Source: JAZNOL01 sp045580815
GTDB lineage: Bacteria > Bacillota > Clostridia > RUG12999
Reading direction: 5' to 3'
Length of the DNA stretch: 10,332 nucleotides
NCBI GenBank assembly: GCA_045580815.1
Contig: JAZNOL010000063.1
Span: forward strand, 1 to 10,332
This document shows, in pieces, positions 1-7,024 of this stretch (position 1 is the first letter of the stretch; every line of letters begins with the position of its first letter). The translations under genes and the position numbers were made by a program. The notes beneath the pieces were generated by a model. That model made no database searches and was not told the origin of the DNA. It saw only the letters and a list, made by a program, of their open reading frames with translations.

Positions 1-378
1 GGAGCCGATATAATTGTAGGTCTGCATCCGCATATTATTCAGCCGTGCGAAGTTGAGGATGATTTTGTTACTGCATACTGCCTTGGCAATTTTATTTTCT
101 CGCCGCCGCTGTGCGAATATGCGGAAACAAAGGTGGATAAAGCCTATAATGCGGTGCTCCATATTTATCCTGATGTAAAAGAAAAATGTATAAAAAAGGT
201 GACGTTTTCCATGATGAAAACCTTTGAAAGCGAGCCCGGATATGCAAAGGTTTTTGATACATTTGATTTATATAACGAAACAAAAGACGAAGCCCTGAAA
301 AAAGATATTGAATATTATGTCAACTATTTTGCAGGAAAACCGTGCTTTGATGGGGTAAAAAGAGAATACACTCTTTGA
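1..378 (+). CDS. CapA-family protein, C-terminal part (5' end cut off by window edge)
   Basis: The reading frame is open from base 1 to the TGA at 376-378, giving 125 residues of an incomplete protein. The visible start, GADIIVGLHPHIIQP followed by AYCLGNFIFSP, matches the C-terminal half of the PGA_cap (CapA) metallophosphatase-like fold, where a G-x-HPH motif and an SLGNFIF-like motif are conserved. Family members are linked to poly-gamma-glutamate or capsule synthesis and are usually attached to or exported across the membrane, but many clostridial homologues have no proven role. The last roughly 75 residues are Lys/Glu-rich and not diagnostic. A GTG at 133 lies inside the conserved domain and is not the true start. 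The gene converges on prfA and shares a terminator hairpin with it. The family call rests on two motifs; the substrate is unknown. Confidence 0.8.
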   Translation, partial: GADIIVGLHPHIIQPCEVEDDFVTAYCLGNFIFSPPLCEYAETKVDKAYNAVLHIYPDVKEKCIKKVTFSMMKTFESEPGYAKVFDTFDLYNETKDEALKKDIEYYVNYFAGKPCFDGVKREYTL

Positions 379-387
379 AGAAAAAAA

Positions 388-414
388 GCTGTAGCAAAAT
401 GATTTTGCTACAGC
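388..414. terminator. Bidirectional rho-independent terminator between capA-like gene and prfA
   Basis: A perfect 12-bp stem (388-399 with 403-414, outer pair G-C, core CTGTAGCAAAA) closes a 3-nt TGA loop. On the - strand it is followed by CTTTTTTTCTTC (from 387 leftwards), a strong T-tract ending the prfA operon. On the + strand the tail is CCTCTTTGTTT, weaker but adequate for the capA-like gene. It starts 10 nt after the capA-like stop and ends 12 nt from the prfA stop. Confidence 0.88.
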
Positions 415-425
415 CTCTTTGTTTA

Positions 426-1496
426 TCAGTTATTTTCTGCCTTGAGCTTTTCGCTCTGGTCTGCGGCGTTGAGAGCATCAATCAGCTCTGTTATATCGCC
501 GTTTAAAATCTGTTCCAGTTTATGAAGTGTCAGCCCGATACGGTGGTCGGTAACACGTCCCTGTGGATAGTTATATGTTCTGATGCGTTCGCTTCTGTCG
601 CCGGTGCCTACCTGGCTTTTTCTTTCGCCGGCAAGCTCCTGCTGTTGTTTAAGCAAAGTCTGCTCATAAATTTTTGAACGCAGAAGTCGCATCGCCAAAT
701 CTTTATTCTGATGCTGTGAACGCTCTGACTGGCAGGCAACCACAATGCCCGTGGGCATATGTGTTATACGCACAGCCGACTCGGTTTTGTTGACGTGCTG
801 ACCGCCTGCACCGCTGGCACGGTAAACGTCTATACGCAAATCCTCAGTATTGATTTCCACCTCAACGTCCTCAACCTCGGGCAGAACCGCAACCGTTACC
901 GTTGATGTATGAATACGCCCTCCGGATTCGGTTTCAGGCACCCTTTGCACCCTGTGCACGCCGCTTTCAAATTTCAGCTTGCTGTAAGCACCGCTGCCTG
1001 TAACCTGAAAAATAATTTCTTTAAATCCGCCGAGACCTGTTTCGTTGGCATCCACAAGCTCGGTTTTAAACCTGCTGGATTCGGCGTACATGGTATACAT
1101 TCTGAAAAGTGCCGCCGCAAACAGTGCCGCCTCGTCACCTCCGGCACCTGCACGGATTTCCACAATAACGTTTTTATCGTCGTTGGGGTCTTTGGGCAAA
1201 AGCAGAATTTTAAGGTCAGCTTCTGCGGCTTCCTGACGTTTTTTTGCATCGTCAAGCTCGCTTTCCACAAGCTCACGGAAATCCTTGTCAAGTTTTTCCG
1301 AAAGCATCTGTTTTGACTCTTCAATATCGGTTTTTGCACGTTTGTATTCACGGTATTTCTCCACAATAGGAGTAATATCCGAAAGCTCTTTGCACAGTTT
1401 TGTCCAAAGAGCGTTGTCGGCAATAACCTCCGGGTCGCTCACCCGTTTATTAAGATCATCATATTTTCCTTCAATAAAATCAAGTTTATCAAACAT
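426..1496 (-). CDS. prfA: Peptide chain release factor 1 (RF1)
   Basis: This 356-residue protein has the usual RF1 length (about 355-360). RF1 recognises UAA and UAG stop codons in the ribosomal A site and triggers release of the finished peptide. The N-terminal part (about 1-105) is the charged helical domain. The codon-recognition domain carries HRVQRVPETE, with the PxT tripeptide (PET, 187-189) that marks RF1; RF2 would have SPF. The peptidyl-hydrolysis loop is GAGGQHVNKTESAVR, with GGQ at 231-233. The ATG at 1494-1496 is preceded by AAAGGA (1509-1514), a 12-nt spacing that is slightly long. The gene is last in the - strand operon, 19 nt after thrS, and ends at the shared terminator. Its Gln233 is the expected substrate of the PrmC enzyme encoded two genes upstream. 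Confidence 0.98.
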   Translation of the reverse strand: MFDKLDFIEGKYDDLNKRVSDPEVIADNALWTKLCKELSDITPIVEKYREYKRAKTDIEESKQMLSEKLDKDFRELVESELDDAKKRQEAAEADLKILLLPKDPNDDKNVIVEIRAGAGGDEAALFAAALFRMYTMYAESSRFKTELVDANETGLGGFKEIIFQVTGSGAYSKLKFESGVHRVQRVPETESGGRIHTSTVTVAVLPEVEDVEVEINTEDLRIDVYRASGAGGQHVNKTESAVRITHMPTGIVVACQSERSQHQNKDLAMRLLRSKIYEQTLLKQQQELAGERKSQVGTGDRSERIRTYNYPQGRVTDHRIGLTLHKLEQILNGDITELIDALNAADQSEKLKAENN

Positions 1497-1515
1497 CAGA
1501 GGAGCTTATCCTTTC

Positions 1516-3459
1516 TTACCATCTGACTTTACTGTCATTTTCGTCTTTAACAAGTTTTAAGAAATCGGCAGTTGCCATTGAACCTAAATCTACGCCGCCG
1601 CGTCTGCGAACAGAAACGCTTTTGCTCTCAACCTCGTTGTCGCCGATAACAAGCATATACGGGATTTTTGCAAGCTGTGCCTCACGGATTTTATAACCGA
1701 TTTTTTCGCTTCTGAAATCAACTTCGCAACGGATGCCGGCGTTTTCAAGCTGCTGTTTAACCTCCTGCACAAAGTCATTGTGACGGTCTGCAATAGGCAA
1801 CAATTTAACCTGTGTGGGTGCAAGCCATACCGGGAACGCACCTGCATATTTTTCAATAAGCAAAGCAAGTGTACGTTCATAACATCCGAGAGATGTACGG
1901 TGGATAATATAGGGCAGTTTTGACTGTCCGTCGCTGTCTGTATAATACATACCGAATTTTTCAGCAAGGAGCATATCAATCTGGATTGTAACGATTGTAT
2001 CTTCTTTGCCGTAAACGTTTTTACACTGAATATCAAGTTTCGGACCGTAGAATGCAGCTTCGTCAATACCGATTTCGTATTCAACGCCAAGAGAATCAAG
2101 AATGTCTTTCATGATGCCCTGAGCCTCGTTCCACTGTTCAGTAGTGCCCTCATATTTATCGGTGTTATCAGGATCCCACTGTGAAAAACGGAAAGTACAG
2201 TCTTCAAGGAGTCCTACTGTATCAAGAACGTGCTTTGCAAGCTCGAAACAGCCTCTGAATTCTTCTTTAAGCTGGTCGGGACGAAGCACAAGATGTCCTT
2301 CAGTAATTGTGAACTGACGAACACGGATAAGACCGTGCATTTCGCCGGAATCTTCGTTTCTGAAAAGTGTTGAGTTTTCAGCATAGCGGAACGGCAGGTC
2401 ACGATATGAACGTTTTCTGTTGAGATATGCCTGATACTGGAACGGGCATGTCATGGGACGAAGCGCAAAGCACTCTTTTGTTTCATCGTGAGGGTCGCCC
2501 AGAATGAACATTCCGTCAAGGTAATGGTCCCAGTGACCTGAAATTTTATAAAGCTCACGTTTTGCCATAAGCGGTGTTCTTGTGGGCAGATATCCACGTT
2601 TTTGTTCTTCATCTTCAATCCATCTCTGGAGAAGCTGAATCACACGTGCACCTTTAGGCAGAATTATGGGCAAGCCCTGACCGATACAGTCAACGGTTGT
2701 AAACAGCTCAAGCTCTCGGCCAAGTTTGTTGTGGTCACGTTTTTTTGCTTCTTCCATCATTGTGATGTATTCTTCAAGTTCAGCTGTTTTCGGGAATGCT
2801 GTGCCGTAAATACGTGTGAGCATTTTATTTTTCTCGTCACCACGCCAGTATGCACCGGCTGTGCTTGTGAGCTTATATGCCTTTACGCCGCCTGTTGACA
2901 TAAGATGAGGTCCTGCGCAAAGGTCGGTGAAATCACCCTGTTTATAAAAGCTGATTACAGCATCCTCGGGCAAATCGTTGATAAGCTCAACCTTGTAATC
3001 TTCGCCTAAATCTGCCATAAATTTAATTGCTTCGTCTCTGGGAAGCTCAAAACGTTCAATCGGAATATCTTCTTTAATAATTTTTTTCATTTCCGATTCA
3101 ATTTTTTCAAAATCGTCGGCAGTAATGTTTTTTACAAAATCAAAATCGTAGTAAAAACCGTTTTCAATTGCCGGGCCGATAGCAAGTTTTGTATCGGGAT
3201 ACAGACGTTTTATAGCCTGGGCAAGAATGTGTGAGGTTGTGTGACGGTAAGCAAGGCGTCCTTCTGCATCGTTAAAAGTAAGGATGTTAAGCTCGCAATC
3301 GGTGTCTACGGTAGTTCGCAAATCAACGGTAGTGTCGTTTATAGTGGCTGCGGTGGCAACTCTTGCGAGTCCCGCACTTATTTCTTTTGCAATTTCGTAG
3401 ACGGTCATGGGAGCTTCAATAGCTTTGACGCTGCCGTCTTTTAACTTGATGTTAATCAT
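1516..3459 (-). CDS. thrS: Threonyl-tRNA synthetase
   Basis: This is a full-length (647 aa) class II aminoacyl-tRNA synthetase that charges tRNA-Thr in the cytoplasm. Domain order is TGS (about 1-62), the editing/SAD domain (about 65-225) with HTTSH (His73, His77) and CAGPH (Cys181, His185) forming the editing site for mischarged Ser-tRNA, the class II core (about 245-540), and the HGTP anticodon-binding domain (about 547-640). Zinc ligands of the active site are visible as Cys338 (RPMTCPF), His389 (TEGHLV) and His520 (YIIHRTSLG). Motif 2 is around FRNEDSGEMHGLIRVRQF and motif 3 around GCYERTLALL. The ATG at 3457-3459 has AAAGG close upstream. It lies 26 nt after prmC and 19 nt before prfA, so it is cotranscribed with both; there is no space for a T-box leader directly upstream. 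Confidence 0.98.
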   Translation of the reverse strand: MINIKLKDGSVKAIEAPMTVYEIAKEISAGLARVATAATINDTTVDLRTTVDTDCELNILTFNDAEGRLAYRHTTSHILAQAIKRLYPDTKLAIGPAIENGFYYDFDFVKNITADDFEKIESEMKKIIKEDIPIERFELPRDEAIKFMADLGEDYKVELINDLPEDAVISFYKQGDFTDLCAGPHLMSTGGVKAYKLTSTAGAYWRGDEKNKMLTRIYGTAFPKTAELEEYITMMEEAKKRDHNKLGRELELFTTVDCIGQGLPIILPKGARVIQLLQRWIEDEEQKRGYLPTRTPLMAKRELYKISGHWDHYLDGMFILGDPHDETKECFALRPMTCPFQYQAYLNRKRSYRDLPFRYAENSTLFRNEDSGEMHGLIRVRQFTITEGHLVLRPDQLKEEFRGCFELAKHVLDTVGLLEDCTFRFSQWDPDNTDKYEGTTEQWNEAQGIMKDILDSLGVEYEIGIDEAAFYGPKLDIQCKNVYGKEDTIVTIQIDMLLAEKFGMYYTDSDGQSKLPYIIHRTSLGCYERTLALLIEKYAGAFPVWLAPTQVKLLPIADRHNDFVQEVKQQLENAGIRCEVDFRSEKIGYKIREAQLAKIPYMLVIGDNEVESKSVSVRRRGGVDLGSMATADFLKLVKDENDSKVRW

Positions 3460-3485
3460 TTTAGCATCGCCTTTCTTAATAAATT

Positions 3486-4310
3486 TTATAATTTCGTGCC
3501 GAAAACGACACGTTTTATGCCTGATAAATCACATCGGTAACCGATGTTTTTAAAATTTTTGCTCATGATATGGGAAACCTGCTCAAACTGGTCAAACCCG
3601 ATTTCAAAGGCAAGTATTCCGCCGTCATTTAAAAAAGACGGGGCAATTTCGCAAATTCGGCGATAAAACATAAGTCCGTCGTCGCCGCCATCAAGGGCAC
3701 GCATGGGTTCAAAATCCTTAACGGTTTTGTCAAGGTCGGTAATATCGCCTGTTTTTATATAGGGCGGATTTGACACAATCATGTCATAAGTGCCGGTTAA
3801 CATTTCGGTTAATATATCCGAAACATAAAACCTGCATCTGTCCACCACGCCGTTTATTCCGGCGTTTTTTTCTGAAAACAAGACAGCCTTTTCGCTGATG
3901 TCAACGCCTGTGACGCTGACATTTTCAAGATTTTTTGCCGCCGCAATGCCTATGCATCCGCTGCCGCAGCAAATATCAAGCAGAGTTTTTGTTTGTGGGT
4001 GTTCCAAAACAAAGGAAACCAGAGTTTCCGTGTCGTCACGGGGAATAAGAGTATCCTCGCAAAGCTCAAACTCAAGCCCGAAAAACTCTTTTTTGCCGGT
4101 TATATACGCAAATGGACAACCGTCGGCACGCATTTTGACAAATTTCAGAAATTGTTCTTCATCCGACAGCGAAACCGAAACATTTCCGGCAATTATATCC
4201 GTAAGTGTGCATCCCATCACATATGCCAGAATAAGCCGTGCTTCACGCACAGGTTGTTCACATACGGATTTAAGCAGATTTGCACCGCTTGATATAATTT
4301 TGTTTACCAT
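3486..4310 (-). CDS. prmC: Peptide chain release factor N5-glutamine methyltransferase
   Basis: This 274-residue enzyme of the HemK/PrmC family uses S-adenosylmethionine to methylate the side-chain amide of the glutamine in the GGQ motif of RF1 and RF2, which speeds peptide release. A helical N-terminal domain (about 1-80) is followed by a Rossmann-type methyltransferase domain. The SAM loop is LLDICCGSGCIGIA (about 110-123), the acidic ribose-binding residue lies in VTGVDIS (about 133-139), and the catalytic NPPY tetrapeptide is at 181-184. The segment LIPRDDTETL has Asp where LIPRP(E/D)TE is usual; Arg-x-x-Thr-Glu is kept. The start ATG (4308-4310) overlaps the end of the DUF1385 gene by 7 nt and has only a weak AGAAG-type site, which suggests translational coupling. 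Its substrate gene prfA is in the same operon. Confidence 0.96.
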   Translation of the reverse strand: MVNKIISSGANLLKSVCEQPVREARLILAYVMGCTLTDIIAGNVSVSLSDEEQFLKFVKMRADGCPFAYITGKKEFFGLEFELCEDTLIPRDDTETLVSFVLEHPQTKTLLDICCGSGCIGIAAAKNLENVSVTGVDISEKAVLFSEKNAGINGVVDRCRFYVSDILTEMLTGTYDMIVSNPPYIKTGDITDLDKTVKDFEPMRALDGGDDGLMFYRRICEIAPSFLNDGGILAFEIGFDQFEQVSHIMSKNFKNIGYRCDLSGIKRVVFGTKL

Positions 4311-5281
4311 TTTGCTTCTTCTTTATTTTCGGGAATAACCTCGGAAATTGAACGGATTGCAACTTCAATCTGGCTGTCATCAGGCTCTTTTGTTGTAAGA
4401 TGCTGCATCCACACACCGGGTTTGTTTAAAATACGCAGAAATCCGTTGTCGTGACGACCTGCAAATTTGATATATTCGTAGGTTACGCCTGAAATTACGG
4501 GAAGAAGTGCAATTTTGCACACAACACGCATGAGAGTTGCAAGAATTTTGTTTTCAATAAATGAAAATTCCCAGGGAAGCAGTGCAAAAAGCAGAACGCT
4601 TATTATCATAACGCTGATTAAAAAGCTTGTGCCGCAACGGGGATGAAAACGGCAATGCTTACGCACGTTTTCAACGGTCAGTTCTTCGCCGTGCTCATAG
4701 CAGGCAATGGTTTTGTGCTCTGCACCGTGATACTGGAACACGCGTTTCATGTCCTTCATCTGAGAAATAAGCAGAATATAGCTTACAAAAATAAGCAGTT
4801 TCACTCCACCCTCAATAAAGCTTTTTGCAAGATCGTTTGTGATAAATTTGCCAAAAAAGTGAGTGATAAACGTAGGCAGAAACGTAAACAGGAATATGCA
4901 AAGTATAAGTGCCAGAAAAACTGAAAAGTAAATCAGCACATCCTTGTTTTTAAACACTTTTTCAAGAAAATTATCGAGTTTTGAGGGTTTATACGTGGGG
5001 TCATCCTCTTCAATATCATACATCTCGGCAGAAAACATCAAAGTTTTTGTGCCAAGAATCATTGATTCAAGAAACGACACCACGCCACGGATTATGGGCA
5101 GTTTCAGGAATTTATATTTCTGTGTGATTGAGCTGACAGGCTGTTTGTCAATGACAATTTCACCGTCAGATTTACGCACGGCAACAGCGATTTCTTTAGG
5201 ACCTCTCATCATTACGCCCTCAATAACCGCCTGACCGCCAATGCTTGTTTTATGAATTTTTTTATTTTCGGTTTTACTCAT
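4304..5281 (-). CDS. DUF1385 (YqhQ-like) multi-pass membrane protein
   Basis: This 325-residue protein belongs to the DUF1385 family, whose biochemical role is not established. The hallmark GGQAVIEGVMMRGP is at about 15-28. Four hydrophobic stretches are visible at about 115-140, 158-176, 218-238 and 250-268, so it should sit in the cytoplasmic membrane. Conserved family motifs HGAEHKTIACYEHG (185-198) and CRFHPRCGTSFL (210-221), rich in His and Cys, lie between membrane segments and look like a functional site. I chose the ATG at 5279-5281 because AAAGGA stands 7 nt upstream of it. A further in-frame ATG at 5318-5320 has no ribosome-binding site and would overlap the regulator gene. In many clostridia this gene is next to rpmE, prmC and prfA, and that link to prmC/prfA is kept here. 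Confidence 0.92.
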   Translation of the reverse strand: MSKTENKKIHKTSIGGQAVIEGVMMRGPKEIAVAVRKSDGEIVIDKQPVSSITQKYKFLKLPIIRGVVSFLESMILGTKTLMFSAEMYDIEEDDPTYKPSKLDNFLEKVFKNKDVLIYFSVFLALILCIFLFTFLPTFITHFFGKFITNDLAKSFIEGGVKLLIFVSYILLISQMKDMKRVFQYHGAEHKTIACYEHGEELTVENVRKHCRFHPRCGTSFLISVMIISVLLFALLPWEFSFIENKILATLMRVVCKIALLPVISGVTYEYIKFAGRHDNGFLRILNKPGVWMQHLTTKEPDDSQIEVAIRSISEVIPENKEEAKW

Positions 5282-5288
5282 TTTAAAA

Positions 5289-5297
5289 TCCTTTCTC
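5289..5297 (-). promoter_or_regulatory. Ribosome-binding site that fixes the DUF1385 start
   Basis: On the - strand GAGAAAGGA ends 7 nt before the ATG at 5279-5281. The upstream in-frame ATG (5318-5320) has no purine-rich element, so this site decides the start. Confidence 0.8.
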
Positions 5298-5303
5298 GAT
5301 GCG

Positions 5304-6242
5304 TTACAAAAGCTGCGCATCGGTTTTGTTCATAATTGATTCCTTATACAGCTTGCGGAATTTAAGCGGAGTCATGTTCTCGGATTTTTTGAAAATATCA
5401 TTGAACCTCTGTTGGCTTAAAAATCCCACACTCACCGCAATATCGCTGATTTTCATATCGGTTTTTGTCAGCATTTCCTTTGCGGCATCAATACGTGTTT
5501 TCAAAATAAAACTTTTGGGGCTTATGCCGAAACGGTCTTTAAAGCTGTGAGCAAAATAGCTTTCGCTTAAAAAAACGTATTTGGCAACATCACCAAGTGA
5601 AATTTCTTTATCATAATTTGACATAATATATTCCCTGGCAGAGCTGAGACTTTCTGCAAGGTTCATACTGCGGCAACGGGTGCTTTCTTCCCATTCCTGG
5701 CGGATTGTACGTGAAATGTAGACAAACAGCTCAAGAACAAGCAGATAAATAAGAAACTCGTTCCAGTCCTCTTTTTTATCTCGTTCACGCAGTATACGGC
5801 GTAAAATGTTGATAATTTCATTTTTCGGCCCCGGATTTAAGGTTATGCACGGTTTTTTCTCAAGCTCACGCACATTGTCAATAAAATCCTCAAGGTCAAG
5901 ATGACCACCGGTTTCTTCCTGCAAATCACCGTTTTTTTTGTTTTGTGCAAAAGAAAAATTAAGCACTATAAACTCGCAGGAGGAGGATTTAACCTCAAAT
6001 TTGTGCCACTGGCGAGGTTTTATAATAACAATGTTGTGTGGAGAAAGCGAAACGTCTTCACCGGATATGCAAAAGGACGCCGTGCCTTTTTTTATATAAA
6101 CCATTTCATAACAATCGTGGATGTTAGGCTCCATCGACCAGGTTATGTCATGGATTTTTTCAAGCGATTTAACAATCACAGGCGAATAGGTAAGTGTGGA
6201 AATTGTTTCATGCCACGCCTGCGGAATAAGCAGATTGTCCAT
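5304..6242 (-). CDS. AraC-family transcriptional regulator with N-terminal cupin domain
   Basis: This 312-residue protein has the classic two-part AraC layout. Residues about 25-100 form a cupin-like ligand-binding domain (HDCYEMVYIKKGTASFCISG, then PHNIVIIKPRQWHKFEV). A helical linker follows (about 115-190), then a HTH_18 DNA-binding domain at about 200-302. That domain has two helix-turn-helix units, the first at about 214-235 (ISLGDVAKYVFLSESYFAHSF) and the second at about 263-285 (MKISDIAVSVGFLSQQRFNDIF), closing with the family signature TPLKFRKLYKES. Regulators with this architecture often sense sugars or small organic molecules; the ligand here is unknown. The ATG (6240-6242) is preceded by AAAGGG at about 10 nt. 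It is divergent from the hydro-lyase gene and is the first gene of the - strand run; its stop is 22 nt before the DUF1385 start, so it may be cotranscribed with the translation genes. It may control itself and the divergent gene through sites at 6304-6408 (inference). Confidence 0.93.
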   Translation of the reverse strand: MDNLLIPQAWHETISTLTYSPVIVKSLEKIHDITWSMEPNIHDCYEMVYIKKGTASFCISGEDVSLSPHNIVIIKPRQWHKFEVKSSSCEFIVLNFSFAQNKKNGDLQEETGGHLDLEDFIDNVRELEKKPCITLNPGPKNEIINILRRILRERDKKEDWNEFLIYLLVLELFVYISRTIRQEWEESTRCRSMNLAESLSSAREYIMSNYDKEISLGDVAKYVFLSESYFAHSFKDRFGISPKSFILKTRIDAAKEMLTKTDMKISDIAVSVGFLSQQRFNDIFKKSENMTPLKFRKLYKESIMNKTDAQLL

Positions 6243-6311
6243 TTTTCAAATGCCCTTTCAAAAATTTAATAAATTCTGCTGAAATATTTTTTAAAAATCT
6301 ACCATTATATT

Positions 6312-6340
6312 ATTGTACAACGATTTTAAAGCCTTGTCAA
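6312..6340 (-). promoter_or_regulatory. Sigma-A type promoter for the AraC regulator (and possibly the operon)
   Basis: On the - strand a perfect -35 TTGACA (6340-6335) is followed after exactly 17 nt by the -10 TACAAT (6317-6312). Transcription would start near 6305, leaving a leader of about 60 nt. A second -10-like TATAAT (6309-6304) lies just downstream but has no matching -35. The -10 is embedded in the palindrome TTGTACAA. Confidence 0.72.
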
Positions 6341-6379
6341 GCCTTTAAGCAAAAATTATTAAAAAATTTAAAAATATTG

Positions 6380-6408
6380 TTGATTATACAAGAATTTTGT
6401 TGTATAAT
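6380..6408 (+). promoter_or_regulatory. Sigma-A type promoter for the hydro-lyase beta gene
   Basis: The -35 TTGATT (6380-6385) and the -10 TATAAT (6403-6408) are separated by 17 nt. Transcription should start near 6415, about 50 nt ahead of the ATG at 6465. The promoter is almost entirely covered by an inverted repeat, so a bound protein would exclude RNA polymerase. Confidence 0.78.
6383..6408. promoter_or_regulatory. Probable operator: 9+9 bp perfect inverted repeat
   Basis: ATTATACAA (6383-6391) and its exact reverse complement TTGTATAAT (6400-6408) are separated by 8 nt, lying between and over the -35 and -10 of the rightward promoter. A one-mismatch copy, ATTGTACAA, is at 6312-6320 over the -10 of the leftward promoter. 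TTGTTG also occurs twice as a direct repeat, at 6377-6382 and 6397-6402, exactly 20 bp apart (about two helical turns), the spacing often seen for AraC-family half-sites. The bound protein is not proven; the adjacent AraC-type regulator is the obvious candidate. Confidence 0.55.
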
Positions 6409-6464
6409 ATATATAGAACAAAATTTTCCGGTTTTAAAAACCGCAGACAAAGAAGGCAAAAATT

Positions 6465-7007
6465 ATGAAGCTTACACTTCCGCTTACGCCGGAAAAGGCA
6501 AAGACTTTAAATGCCGGCGACACGGTTTACATAACAGGCGAAATTTATACGGCACGTGATGCCGCACACAAAAAGATGATTGAAGCTCTTGAAAAAGGCG
6601 AAAATCTGCCTTTTAGTATGCAAAACGCCGTTATTTATTATGTGGGTCCCTGTCCGGCAAAGCCCGGCGAAATCATCGGTAGCTGCGGACCTACCACCAG
6701 TGGTCGCATGGATGCTTATGCCCCCACTCTTATACGTCTTGGGCAGACAGGAATGATTGGCAAAGGCGAGCGCTCAAAAGAGGTTTACGATGCCATGTGC
6801 GAGTGCGGTGCGGTTTATTTCGGCGCAACAGGCGGTTGCGGTGCGCTTTTGGCAAGTTGCGTAAAAAAATGTGAGGAAATTGCGTATCCCGAGCTGCTTT
6901 CGGAGTCGGTTAAAAAGCTTTATGTGGAAGATTTCCCGGTGACGGTTATTGCAGACTGCCACGGTGGAAACATCTATAAAACCGGGAAAGAAAAATACAG
7001 AAAATAA
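6465..7007 (+). CDS. Fe-S hydro-lyase beta subunit (class I fumarase / L-tartrate dehydratase type)
   Basis: This 180-residue protein matches the C-terminal (beta) domain of class I fumarate hydratases and tartrate dehydratases. With an alpha subunit that holds a 4Fe-4S cluster, these enzymes add or remove water from dicarboxylic acids (fumarate/malate, tartrate/oxaloacetate). Visible signatures are GEIYTARDAAHK (25-36), GPCPAKPGEIIGSCGPTTSG (61-80) running into RMD, IGKGERS (98-104) and FGATGGCGALLA (119-130). The length is that of a stand-alone beta subunit. AGAAGG lies 8 nt before the ATG. The alpha subunit normally lies directly upstream; here there is a promoter and a divergent regulator instead, and dprA follows 17 nt after the stop. 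The substrate cannot be told from sequence. The partner may be encoded elsewhere or the gene may be a remnant, although the reading frame is intact. Confidence 0.9.
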   Translation: MKLTLPLTPEKAKTLNAGDTVYITGEIYTARDAAHKKMIEALEKGENLPFSMQNAVIYYVGPCPAKPGEIIGSCGPTTSGRMDAYAPTLIRLGQTGMIGKGERSKEVYDAMCECGAVYFGATGGCGALLASCVKKCEEIAYPELLSESVKKLYVEDFPVTVIADCHGGNIYKTGKEKYRK

Positions 7008-7024
7008 AGAAAGGTCATGTTGTT

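Noticed and set aside
909..1316. Open frame of 135 codons on the + strand opposite prfA
   Set aside because: It is antisense to the most conserved part of RF1, has no ribosome-binding site or recognisable product, and is a by-product of codon bias.
5282..5320. Upstream in-frame ATG at 5318-5320 as the start of the DUF1385 protein
   Set aside because: It has no ribosome-binding site, adds 13 non-conserved residues and overlaps the regulator gene; the ATG at 5279-5281 has AAAGGA at 7 nt.
6429..6443. Small inverted repeat CGGTTTT/AAAACCG in the hydro-lyase leader
   Set aside because: Its 1-nt centre and A/T core make a weak hairpin; it could be an operator half, but nothing else supports this.
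6243..6464. Riboswitch or T-box in the divergent intergenic region
   Set aside because: The leaders are about 50-60 nt, AT-rich and without conserved riboswitch or T-box sequence.
6377..6559. Open frame of 60 codons on the + strand overlapping the hydro-lyase start
   Set aside because: It would begin inside the -35 region of the promoter and ahead of the predicted transcript start, so it could not be translated from that transcript.
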